From: Laburnicola sp. R22_1
Lineage: Eukaryota; Ascomycota; Dothideomycetes; Pleosporales; Didymosphaeriaceae
Assembly (NCBI GenBank): GCA_014281115.1
Contig: JACONQ010000010.1
Span: forward strand, 2,170,001-2,234,000
Reading direction: 5' to 3'
Length of the DNA: 64,000 nt
Part shown: piece after piece, positions 10,517 to 19,386 of the stretch
How positions within the stretch are numbered: the first letter of the stretch is position 1
How the letters are laid out: each line of letters begins with the position of its first letter
Notes under the pieces: model-generated
The model's input: only the letters and a program-made list of their open reading frames with translations
Told to the model about the DNA's origin: nothing
Databases searched by the model: none
Program-made: the position numbers and the translations under genes

Positions 10517-12088
10517 TCAGTGGTTCTCCCTTCCTCCGCACGAACTATCTACTTGCCAATATTCACCCTGTCCATTCATTATTCCCCTGTCCGTACGGGG
10601 ATGTCCGAATCGTCGATGAAGGCGACGGAGTTCTTGTTCAGTGAAGAAAGACACAGTTTCTTCCTTGCTAACATTGAAGAAAGGGTGTCCCCATTTGCGT
10701 ACGACAGGTATAGTTGTGCCGTCCTTTCGTACGATGACATCTAGAACATTGTTGAAGTAGGCACCCAGCTTGTCAGCATCTGCCAGTGACAGCAGGAATG
10801 GTGTTGGAGTGTCTAGGATGTGGTAGGTAACCGTTCCTATTGGATTCGTGATTCGTACGGTTCCTAGAGATCCTTGTGGGTTCTGACCTCCAAAGCTGAT
10901 GTTGGTGTTGCTAGGTGTCCAATCGATCTTCGTACAGGGGTTCTCTCGTACGTATGCCTCTAGCTGTGCTTTGCCAACAGTGGAAATCCTTGCTGCACCT
11001 GTATCCCACAGTTCACCTTGGTATGTCGTACGGTATCGATCTTCAAGGATAAACTGTTCCGCACACTCCTCTGGCTCTGTCTTATAGATGTGTTCGCCAG
11101 TCGTGCGGTAAAGATAGGCAGCAGTGGTCAGGTAGGACACTTGATTGTTGCCATCCTCATTATCTTCACTCTGCTCCTCTTCTTCGTGCGAAGCAGGTTC
11201 CTCATCATCATACCCTTCTATGTCCTGAATGTAGGACTGAACGGTTTCGTACGAAGGCGTTTCATCATTGTGCTCTTCATAGAAGGTGATGTACTGCCTT
11301 GTCGCGCGGGTACGCTCATCGCGCGGATGGTTGGAAGACCAACAACCTTCCTTATGGCACACAAAACACTTCTTCGGTCTCGTACGAATGTCGTTTGATC
11401 GGGATCTGAATCGCGATAATGATGGTACGAATCGTCCGCGAAATCCTCGTCCGCGAGGGACTGGTGGTCTGCCTCTTCGTGCGGGAAAGTTGTATTTGCG
11501 ATCAGTGTAGTATGCATCAGCCTCTTGCAAGTGCTGATTAGATTGGCGATCAATTGCAACTTGGATTGACGCACGGAGATCAGCAAATAGAGCTTCACAG
11601 GTAGGCTTAGGGGTGAACATAGCCTGCTCTAGCTCTAGGTGTCCGCGGCATGCTCGTACGACAGCAGTATGGAGAGGAATTTCCCCAGCGAAGTCCGCAC
11701 CTAATGCTCTCTGTGCGAGGGTGAGCCTGTCAATCATTGCCTCTAGGACTTCGTGCAGACTCTTGTTAGGGTTCTCGCGCTGGCATCGTGCGAAAGTCAT
11801 CGTGGTCCAGTCTGTCCAATACTGGTTATGGTTAACAGTAGTGTTAAAGTGACTGTTAAGTGCTTCGTACAAGCACTTCCACGATTGTCCAGGACGGATA
11901 GTATGGAGGTAATACTGTGCCGCACGGCCAGTAAGGATATCTGGAAAGATGTCTGGGTATTGATCCTCAGCAATATCTAGGCGTCTGCATAGATCTATAA
12001 AGATCCTAGTCTTGTCTGCCAAAATGTCGTACGGAGCTCCAGTATAGTTGTTATCCTTGTTCCATGCGGGTTGGATTGTAGCATAGGC
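10517..12088 (-). CDS. retrotransposon Gag-protease with truncated gag-pre-integrase
   Basis: Open from just after a TGA (12091-12089) to a stop at 10517; the frame has no needed ATG of its own. It begins with the capsid-like stretch PAWNKDNNYTGAPYDILADK and the helical Gag core (CRRLDIAEDQYPDIFPDIL). Then come an Arg/Gly-rich linker (RRGRPPVPRGRGFRGRF), a zinc knuckle CFVCHKEGCWSSNH (~11360), an acidic stretch, an aspartic protease with active site WDTGAAR (~11000) and flap-like region, and the gag-pre-integrase start LRRLHRRFGHP. After that ~24 unrelated residues run to the stop, marking the internal deletion that removed integrase to RNase H. Protease directly before a gag-pre-integrase motif indicates Ty1/copia order. 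It is in a different frame from the upstream gag segment, overlapping it by 94 bases: one-base indel or -1 frameshifting. Confidence 0.85.
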   Translation of the reverse strand, partial: AYATIQPAWNKDNNYTGAPYDILADKTRIFIDLCRRLDIAEDQYPDIFPDILTGRAAQYYLHTIRPGQSWKCLYEALNSHFNTTVNHNQYWTDWTTMTFARCQRENPNKSLHEVLEAMIDRLTLAQRALGADFAGEIPLHTAVVRACRGHLELEQAMFTPKPTCEALFADLRASIQVAIDRQSNQHLQEADAYYTDRKYNFPARRGRPPVPRGRGFRGRFVPSLSRFRSRSNDIRTRPKKCFVCHKEGCWSSNHPRDERTRATRQYITFYEEHNDETPSYETVQSYIQDIEGYDDEEPASHEEEEQSEDNEDGNNQVSYLTTAAYLYRTTGEHIYKTEPEECAEQFILEDRYRTTYQGELWDTGAARISTVGKAQLEAYVRENPCTKIDWTPSNTNISFGGQNPQGSLGTVRITNPIGTVTYHILDTPTPFLLSLADADKLGAYFNNVLDVIVRKDGTTIPVVRKWGHPFFNVSKEETVSFFTEQELRRLHRRFGHPRTDRGIMNGQGEYWQVDSSCGGRENH

Positions 12089-12900
12089 TCAGTCTGTGTA
12101 GATTGGTACAGTGCCTGTGATTCGCGTTTGACTAGTGGTGGCTCTATTCCGTACGGCGTTTGATAATCGCGAGCAGGTGGGCGAAATAGTAGTTGGGTAC
12201 CATGTGCGAAGAGTGGTGGTTCATTCGGTTGTTCGTACGAATAGGATTGTCTTTGGTACTCGTGCGAAGGTTCTCTTGAGATGTCTGCAGGGACCTGCAG
12301 CTGTGTAGGTGCCTGCGGTGGCAGCGGCTTGCTCTGTTCGGGTTCGTGCGACAGCCTAACTGGCTCAGGTGTCTTTGAGATTGGCCTTGGTGTTTGCGTA
12401 CGAGGAGTTGAGCGAGCTGGCGAAGGCAGTGTTGTACGAGTGGTATCTGCATTGCCTTGGGCTACTTCGTACAGCTTGCTAGTATTTGTGGCTCTAGCAT
12501 CTGTCCTTAGCTTAATGCCCTTTTCTCTTAGGACTGCTACAAGCTCTCTCTTGTACGCACGGCCTAACTCCAAAAAATGGTGTTCTTCCCATCCTTGAAA
12601 GTCTTCCTGGAATGACTCCAAGAAAGCTGTCCCTTTCTGGTATGACGCACGATACTCAGCAATAGTATATGCCGCGTACGATTGCATTTCCAACTGAGAA
12701 GGATTGTTTGCCATGTTGATCTCATCATTCCAATACACAGGTCTTGTTCCCTTGCGCAGTGTTTCCTCTGATATTCCTGTTCCTTTAACATACCGATCGT
12801 ACGGTCCGGTATACTCAGGCACATCAGTGTTGTCTTGTGAGGCGATGGGGACTTCGTGCGAGGCGGTGGAGGCTTCTTGCGAGGTGGTAGGGGTAGCCAT
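11995..12900 (-). CDS. retrotransposon N-terminal Gag segment (301 codons)
   Basis: Starts at ATG 12900 after the repetitive leader. It is polar and Pro/Ser/Gln-rich from residue ~130 on, with an N-terminal part (YDRYVKGTGISEETLRKGTR, then helices around AEYRASYQKGTAFLESFQ) typical of structural Gag N-termini. It ends in the overlap with the downstream Gag-protease frame. In a functional element the two would be one protein or be joined by frameshifting. CGTACG occurs in it in more than one codon phase. Confidence 0.72.
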   Translation of the reverse strand: MATPTTSQEASTASHEVPIASQDNTDVPEYTGPYDRYVKGTGISEETLRKGTRPVYWNDEINMANNPSQLEMQSYAAYTIAEYRASYQKGTAFLESFQEDFQGWEEHHFLELGRAYKRELVAVLREKGIKLRTDARATNTSKLYEVAQGNADTTRTTLPSPARSTPRTQTPRPISKTPEPVRLSHEPEQSKPLPPQAPTQLQVPADISREPSHEYQRQSYSYEQPNEPPLFAHGTQLLFRPPARDYQTPYGIEPPLVKRESQALYQSTQTEPMLQSNPHGTRITTILELRTTFWQTRLGSL

Positions 12901-13024
12901 TGCGTGACTGGTTCGTTCGATAGGTCGGTCGTACGGAGGGTCGCGCTTTATCGGGGTTTGTTGTTGTCTAACCGTGTCTTCGTACGGTTACTGGTGGTGT
13001 GCTTGGTGCACTATCTCCTCTTAA

Positions 13025-13380
13025 ATCTCGTACAGCAGCGACATCTACTTACTGACTTGATAAAAGAGTTGATCTGCTATCCCTATAGATAAGGATAGGT
13101 TTTGTACGTCTCGTACAATCGCTTCCTATGTTTTGTACAGCAGCGACATCTACTTACTGACTCCACAAAGGTTTGATCTGCTATCCTCTTGCGTACGGAG
13201 GACAGGGTATAACGAAACAAATCGTACAGCTGATAACGTCTCGTACAATCGCTTCCTTTGTTTTGTACAGCAGCGACATCTACTTACTAACTCCACAAAG
13301 TTTTTGGTCTGCTATCCTCTTGCGTACGGAGGACAGGGTATGCGAAACAAATTGTATAGCTGATAACAACTCGTGCGATC
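13025..13380 (-). repeat. leader tandem repeats of the young copia element
   Basis: Three copies of a unit marked by CGTACAGCAGCGACATCTAC at ~13029, ~13135 and ~13265 (spacings ~106 and ~130). They lie between the 5' LTR and gag, where packaging or translation signals would sit. No coding potential is credible here. Confidence 0.85.
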
Positions 13381-13431
13381 CGTCTTCACTCTTGCCAATT
13401 TGCAGTTGAGGGTTAGTCAACCACTAATTAG

Positions 13432-13720
13432 TGTTGAATGGGTACTCTACAGCTAGCTGTATAGACATCGAATTCTAATCCTCTATACTGGCAAGCGTGG
13501 AGGGTGTACGGGGCAATCGTACGAGGAAAAGGAAATAACATAACAGAACGACTTGGTATTGATTGCTTGTCTCTAGAGAGGGTGCGGATGGAAAGGAGAA
13601 GATCCTGCGGCGCACGGGCCGCGGCGCATGGGCATCACGTGTTCCCCACGTGATGCCATCGTGCGGCAATATTGAAACCTCAACACCCTCAGGTGCCCTT
13701 GCCCGTACGGTGTACGGACA
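13432..13720 (-). repeat. 5' LTR of the young copia element
   Basis: 289 bp, TG...CA, immediately followed by TSD TCTAC. Differs from its partner by a 14-bp duplication (CGCGGCGCATGGG-like) and a few point changes. Confidence 0.93.
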
Positions 13721-14536
13721 TCTACTATATTTCCTAGAATCTATTTAACTTTCTAGTAGGATAGCGTAAAGAGCTATAGAGCTTAATTATTAACGAAGAA
13801 TTTAGCAAAAAGATCTATAATAATAACTTTATATTAGAATCTCTACTTAAGATTATATACGTAATAACTAAGCTTAATTAATAGGTAGAAAATAAGTATA
13901 AGGTTAGAATTGTTGTAATCTATTAGGATAATAATACTACTACTCTTTCCTAAAGTGAATAATTAGCCTATAAGAACTATATAAACAAATAAGAAATTAA
14001 AATTAGCTATACTCTAGTATATACCTATAAACTAAATAGAGCACTAGAGTAAGTAGAGTAAGAGATTATTACTAAGGCTATAAAAATAAGAGAAAGCGCA
14101 AATCTACTACCTAAAATATAGCCTAAGATTATAAGTGTAGTCGCTTACTTCTATAGTAAGAGCCTATTAGTTCTATATACTTTTTAAGCACTAGATAAAG
14201 TACTTAAAAATTAGTTTAGGTAGTATTTCTATTAGTATAAGCCTACTTAAGTGCGAGCATAGACAGCTAATCTTTATCCTAATTAGAGTAGAATTTATAC
14301 CTATAGCTATTAAGTATATTCTTTAAAAGAGATTGCGTAGTAGAGTAGAATAAGTAAGAATTTTAAAGTAAATTCTAAAGGCTATATTAGATACCTAGTT
14401 AGTTATAAAGTATTAAATCTCTATAGAATATAGATTCTAGTACATAAATAGGTAATTACTATGCGCAATAATATATTTAATAAAATATTATTCTATAAGG
14501 GTAAACCTAATTAAAGCATATTTTATAAAGAAGTAG

Positions 14537-14649
14537 TCACCCTTTTACGCCTTTTTTAATTACTAAGCAGGGGACTCTGCTTTTTTTGTTATATTACTTA
14601 AGATAAAAGCCTTTGTCGTTCTACCTCTAGGTAGATAAAATAACGCCAC
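14537..14649 (+). mobile_element. repeat R1, copy 4, with 12-bp TSD
   Basis: 113-bp insert flanked by ATAAAGAAGTAG (14525-14536 and 14650-14661). The empty site is visible in copy 2 near 20930. This copy defines the unit as a transposable sequence. No terminal inverted repeat and no poly(A). Confidence 0.82.
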
Positions 14650-15983
14650 ATAAAGAAGTAGTAAAGATTATTAAAGTTCTATATAAGAAGGAGATTAATA
14701 ATTTAGAAGAAGAATTAGTAGATATTCTTAATCTTTTTACTATACTAAATTAGTAAGCAAGTACTAAGCAAATAGAAAATAGTGCTCCAATCTAGTAATC
14801 TAAGAGTATAGCTAGCTAGGCTAGTAATTAAGTAGCTAATAGGACTAATATATAGGCAATAAGCTTAGTTAGTAAGTAGCTAAGAATTTATATAGTTTAA
14901 AGCGAGTATATAGGGCTTATAATCCTTAAATAGGCGCTAAAGCTAGATAATTTAGAGTATAATTAGTTAAGAAATTATAAGAAAACTAATAGCTACTAAA
15001 ATATATACTAATTTAGGCAAGCTGGCCTATTAAATTCTAAAAAGTTCTTTCTAAAGTGTAGAGCCTAAAAGCTCTATAGCTGCCTCTTAATCTAGCCCTA
15101 GAAGCTTAACTGCGCTAGAGGAAGTAGATAACCTGCTAATAAGCTAAAGGCAAAGGCAAGATTAAGTATCTATAAAATTAAATAGAAGACTTTAAGGTAA
15201 TAATATATACACGTATATTTAGAACTATCTACCTTTTTAAAAATAAAAAGATTATAATTAATATAATAATACTACTAATTAGCTAGGGGTAGATTTAGTA
15301 TATATGTACTAATTACTAGATATATAATAAAAGATCTTTAAAATAATTTTCTATATATATATATATATTATAGAAGTATAGGAGCCTAGTATAAGCACTA
15401 AAAGTATACTATAATAAATTTATAGTTGCTATAGTAATGCTTAATTTTTTTAAGAGTATTACCTTCTACTTATTTATATAGAGATAAGCTGCTAAAGCTG
15501 TCTATTTTATAGAAACACCTTACTAATTATTTACTTAGAAAGCTCTTTAACTAAGCCTTCTATATTAAAATTACTATACTTAAGAAGAAAAGAATCTAGA
15601 TAGTAATTAATTAAGTATAAGCTACTAGATAACTGCTCCTATTAAAGTGGGTTTAGACCTATAAGTTTAATTAAAATAGGTACTTTCTAAAGTGTAAGGC
15701 TTAAATTATTATAAGAGGTAATTTTTAGGTTAAGAACTTGCTATAGTTAACCTATATAGCGACGCTTATAGTATAGTTATTTAGAACTATAATAGCAATT
15801 ATAGCAAAACACAATCTAAAGATTATTTAATATAATATAGTAGGAGCGTTTCTAAACACTTATATTATAGCTAATAATCTAGTTATCTATAAGCTTCTAG
15901 ATAGGTTTAAGCAATATAGTAAGTGCGTGTCTTTTAATTAAGCTCTATATAAATTAAGAGACTTAGTACTACTCTAGTACAGG

Positions 15984-16185
15984 TTTTTTTTTGCGACTAA
16001 GAGGTTTCTAATAAAAATATTATAATAATAGTAGATATCCCTCCTACTATTATATACACAGAAAAGCGTTTTAAGGTATTAATAAAAAGGGGTTAGCGCG
16101 TTATAAGCGAGCTTGGCGAGCTTAGCGCGCCTACTCTAACTAAAAAAAATCCATATACAAAACTATAGATAAGGCCACATCGCCG
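15984..16185 (-). mobile_element. SINE-like element R2, longest copy (~200 bp)
   Basis: Minus-strand element: T run at 15984-15992, R2 body, then a 5' extension through CGCGCTAACC and GAGCTTGGCGAGCTTAGCG to ~16185. Imperfect flanking duplication CTACTCTAGTA. Absent from the same place in copy 2, so it is a separate insertion. It suggests the 96-bp copies are 5' shortened. Confidence 0.68.
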
Positions 16186-17010
16186 TACTACCTACTCTAG
16201 TATAAATAGTTCTTTGGATCGCTAAGATTCATAGGACTTACCGCCTTAAAAGAAAAACCTTATTTATTTATTTATAAGCAAAGATTACAAAATCCTAGTA
16301 TTCTTCTATATTTATAATATACTTCTAATCTTTAATAAAGCTTATAAAGTAGAGGTATAGAAGCTCTAGAGCTAGATTAAAGTAAAATATAAGATTAAAA
16401 ACTATAAACTAGTTAAATAGTTTCTAGGTGTTTAAGTAATCTAAGATTATAAGAATAGAATAATTAATTTTAAAGATAGTAAGAGCGCTAGTTTATAACG
16501 CCTCTTCTGTTAGAAGAGCTTATAAAGACTATAAAAGAAGCGACTAAGTAGAAGATTAAGAGCTACTAGAAATATATTAGATTAATACTATATATAGTAA
16601 TTATGCTTAGGCCTAATATTATATTCGCTATTTTAAAGCTTTTGCATTTTCTAATAAATTTAAGCAAATAATATTTTGCTATAATTAACTAAGTAATTAT
16701 ATATCTTTAGAGAACGCGCTAGCAATCTATTTAGTATAGCTAATATAATAGACCTAATATTATAATTTATAGTAATACTTTATTTGCGGATAATTTAGAA
16801 ACTTAGAGATTATCTTATAGATATATAGTTATGCTCTATAGTAGAGCAATACTCTAGAAGGCTACTTATTAGAGTATAGTTACAACTTCTACTACTAAAG
16901 CTAAGCTACTCACACTTAAGTATATAAGCAAAGAAGTAATAGCACTAAAGTAGTTCTTTAAAGAACTTAAGCTTAGTTTAGGATATATATAGAACGTTTT
17001 TTATAATAAT

Positions 17011-17196
17011 TATTATAGAAATAAGGCTCTAACTAGGTGCAATTACGTGTCCGTGATTATATAAGCAGTAATATTTTAGCCCTACTCCTTTTCTATAAGT
17101 GTATATATAGTTTAGCCCTTTAGCTTCCTTTCTTATATAGTAATTTTATCTAATTCGCTTACTAAATCTAAGATTCTAACTTGTTATCCTTTAATA
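17011..17196 (+). repeat. left LTR of host copy 2
   Basis: 186 bp; contains CTCTAACTAGGTGCAATTAC and ends CCTTTAATA. Identical length to the other three LTRs of this family. Confidence 0.85.
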
Positions 17197-18441
17197 GTTA
17201 TAAGCCTAGCGCTTTAAGATTATAGGCTAATTTTCCCTACACACTTATATATTAGAATCCTAATTTATACACTCTTATTACTTCTTACTAATTATTTCTA
17301 ATTCTTTCCTATGCTTAAATCTTACCTATAATTAAAATGACTAATATTGCAATTTCTATTATAAAGATACTCCTTACTAACTAAGCAAGCTAGTCTTTTT
17401 AGCTTATCTAGCTCTAATTTTATGCTTAGTCTAAAGGAATCTAGCATCTTATTAACCCTAACGCTAATAAGATTATTAATTAAGATCTAATCTAACTAAC
17501 TTGTCTTATACTTCTAAAAAAGACTATAAGTATAAGCAACGCTATATATAACAATTAGATTAAACTCTATAATATTTAGATTTTAATATATTAAGTAGAA
17601 ATATAAGACTAGTAGATTAATATAGTAAAGATCTAGAATCTTGCCTTTTAGGTTTATACTATAGTATTCTAAGATTTACTAGCACTAGCTATAATTATAA
17701 TAAATAATTAAAAGAAGACCTCTCTATAAGCGCTTATTAAGATACTTTAGAAAGATCTAGCTCTAATAGAAGTAAGCATAAAAAACCTAGTATACACCTA
17801 ATACTAAGTACACCTTAAGAAAGCTAAGTATAAAAGGTAGACACCTAAAATATAGTACTAAAATTAGCAGCTCCTTTTTAATAAGGCTAAGAGTTTTAAG
17901 CTTTTTAATATAGAAGGTAAGCTTGTTATATATAACTTTTTAAATGTGCTAGTAATTAAGCTTATACTAGAATAGGCCTAATTAATAAACTAGCGTTTTA
18001 TATAAGACGCTTTGCTTTGTATTAAAATAATAAATTTTACTAATATTAGAAAGATCTACTCTATACTTATTTAGAAGCACTAGCTTTAAGCACTTAATAG
18101 TAAGTTATTAGGTGTATTTATAATAATTACTAGTTAAAACTATAATTCGAAAAAGTAAGGTAGTAGTAGCTTAAATAAGAAAGCTTATAAGAAGGCTAAT
18201 AAGTACTCTTATAGACCTAGGAAGTATAAGTAAAATAGTCTTAATTGCTAACGCCTTTAAACTGCTGTTATTAGCAAATACCCTAAAAGGATACTACTAA
18301 TTACCCTTACTAAAAAAGAGCGCAAGGGTATTAATAATTATTTAGTAACTCTATAATAGAAGGAGCTTTGCGGCAGGATTAAAATAGATGGCTAAAAGTC
18401 TATACCTATAGTAAGGAGCTTACCTGCTCCTACCTACCTAG

Positions 18442-19381
18442 TGTAAGGGATCACTCAAGGCATCAAAGGTTAAAATCAAGAAGTTGATTTTACTAAGATA
18501 TCGAGGTCGCGTATAAAGACTGTTAACAGCTGCCTTATATACCCACACGTAGCCGAGGCGCTAATGCCTAATCGGGTAAGGTTCCGGGGCTCGGCGGAAC
18601 CTTCCGCCGGGCGCGCCGCACCTCAGGAATCCCGAACATCACCTCCCCCTTCAACAAGCTTCGTCCCGAAGCGTTAATTCCAATGTGGGCCTTTCGTGGC
18701 AGTCGCGCCATACCCATTCATACAAAATCGTGTGGGGCTCGATGTGGGAGGTCGCAGATGTGGTGGATGCGTGAATCGCATTGCCTATCCTGGCAACATC
18801 GATCGTGCGGGTGTGCGGTCGCTTCGCAACGGCGGGGTGGTCGGATTTTGGCCCTGTCCTGGGCGCAGGGGCACCAAGCTGTCGTGCTTAGAGACCCTAC
18901 AGCATGTCGCAGCTGATGCGCGGACCTCGATATAGTGTAAGGGATCACTTAAGGCATCAAAGGTTGAAATCAAGAAGTTGATTTTACTAAGATATCGAGG
19001 TCGCGTATGTGGTGGATGCGTGAATCGCATTGCCTATCCTGGCAACATCGATCGTGCGGGTGTGCGGTCGCTTCGCAACGGCGGGGTGGTCGGATTTTGG
19101 CCCTGTCCTGGGCGCAGGGGCACCAAGCTGTCGTGCTTAGAGACCCTACAGCATGTCGCAGCTGATGCGCGGACCTCGATATAGTGTAAGGGATCACTCA
19201 AGGCATCAAAGGTTGAAATCAAGAAGTTGATTTTACTAAGATATCGAGGTGGCGTATAAAGACTGTTAACAGCTGCCTTATATACCCACACGTAGCCGAG
19301 GCGCTAATGCCTAATCGAGTAAGGTTCCGGGGCTCGGCGGAACCTTCCGCCGGGCGCGCCGCACCTCAGGAATCCCTAACA
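18442..19381 (-). mobile_element. miniature LTR retrotransposon (TRIM-like), not RIPed, predicted self-priming
   Basis: Two 197-bp LTRs (18442-18638 and 19185-19381; 4 differences), TSD CCTAG (18437-18441 and 19382-19386), and an internal region of only 546 bp without a credible gene. Orientation is minus: a polypurine tract (AAGGGGGAGGTGA, reverse of 18639-18653) precedes the 3' LTR at the left. In each LTR the minus strand has TATATAAGG about 30 nt before GACCTCGATAT; the reverse complement of that 11-mer lies 2 nt inside the 5' LTR (19172-19182), where a primer-binding site belongs. That is the Tf1/sushi self-priming arrangement. It must depend on another element for enzymes. Internally a 178-bp segment is repeated with a 73-bp LTR piece between the copies. 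Confidence 0.88.
18936..19184 (-). repeat. partial LTR plus duplicated internal segment inside the miniature element
   Basis: 18936-19008 repeats the R-U5 part of the LTR and 19007-19184 repeats 18758-18935. The LTR piece starts, on the minus strand, a few nt from the predicted mRNA 5' end. Confidence 0.88.
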
Positions 19382-19386
19382 CCTAG

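Larger units (their letters stand above)
10214..13720 (-). mobile_element. young copia-type LTR retrotransposon, internal deletion derivative, not RIPed
   Basis: LTRs: 5' LTR at 13432-13720 (289 bp) and 3' LTR at 10214-10488 (275 bp). They differ by a 14-bp tandem duplication and only a few substitutions, so insertion is recent. TSD TCTAC at 10209-10213 and 13721-13725. The paralogous copy at 20105-20130 shows the empty site. Order on the minus strand: LTR, ~530-bp leader with tandem repeats, gag, protease, start of the gag-pre-integrase region, then LTR. Integrase, reverse transcriptase and RNase H are missing, so the copy cannot move alone. Composition is normal, unlike the surrounding DNA. 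The palindrome CGTACG occurs 23 times across the element. Confidence 0.92.
13721..17010 (+). pseudogene. copia pol (integrase to RNase H) of host copy 1, RIP-degraded
   Basis: Parallel to 20114-23515 of copy 2. Near 16603-16620 the reading LRPNI is the copia block normally read as TRPDIA between reverse transcriptase and RNase H. Further relics are ILLYL at ~16300, in the place of the YVDD strand. Stops are TAG/TAA of the CAG/CAA-to-TAG/TAA type. The sequence is interrupted at 17010 by copy 2 and resumes at 26627 in the RNase H end. Confidence 0.65.

Noticed and set aside
10214..13720. Young element read as Ty3/gypsy
   Set aside because: Protease is followed directly by a gag-pre-integrase motif, which is copia order; no RT or RNase H lies between.
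18683..19291. Small frames of 68-85 codons in the miniature LTR element
   Set aside because: Present in both strands of a duplicated segment, no recognisable protein; the element appears non-coding.
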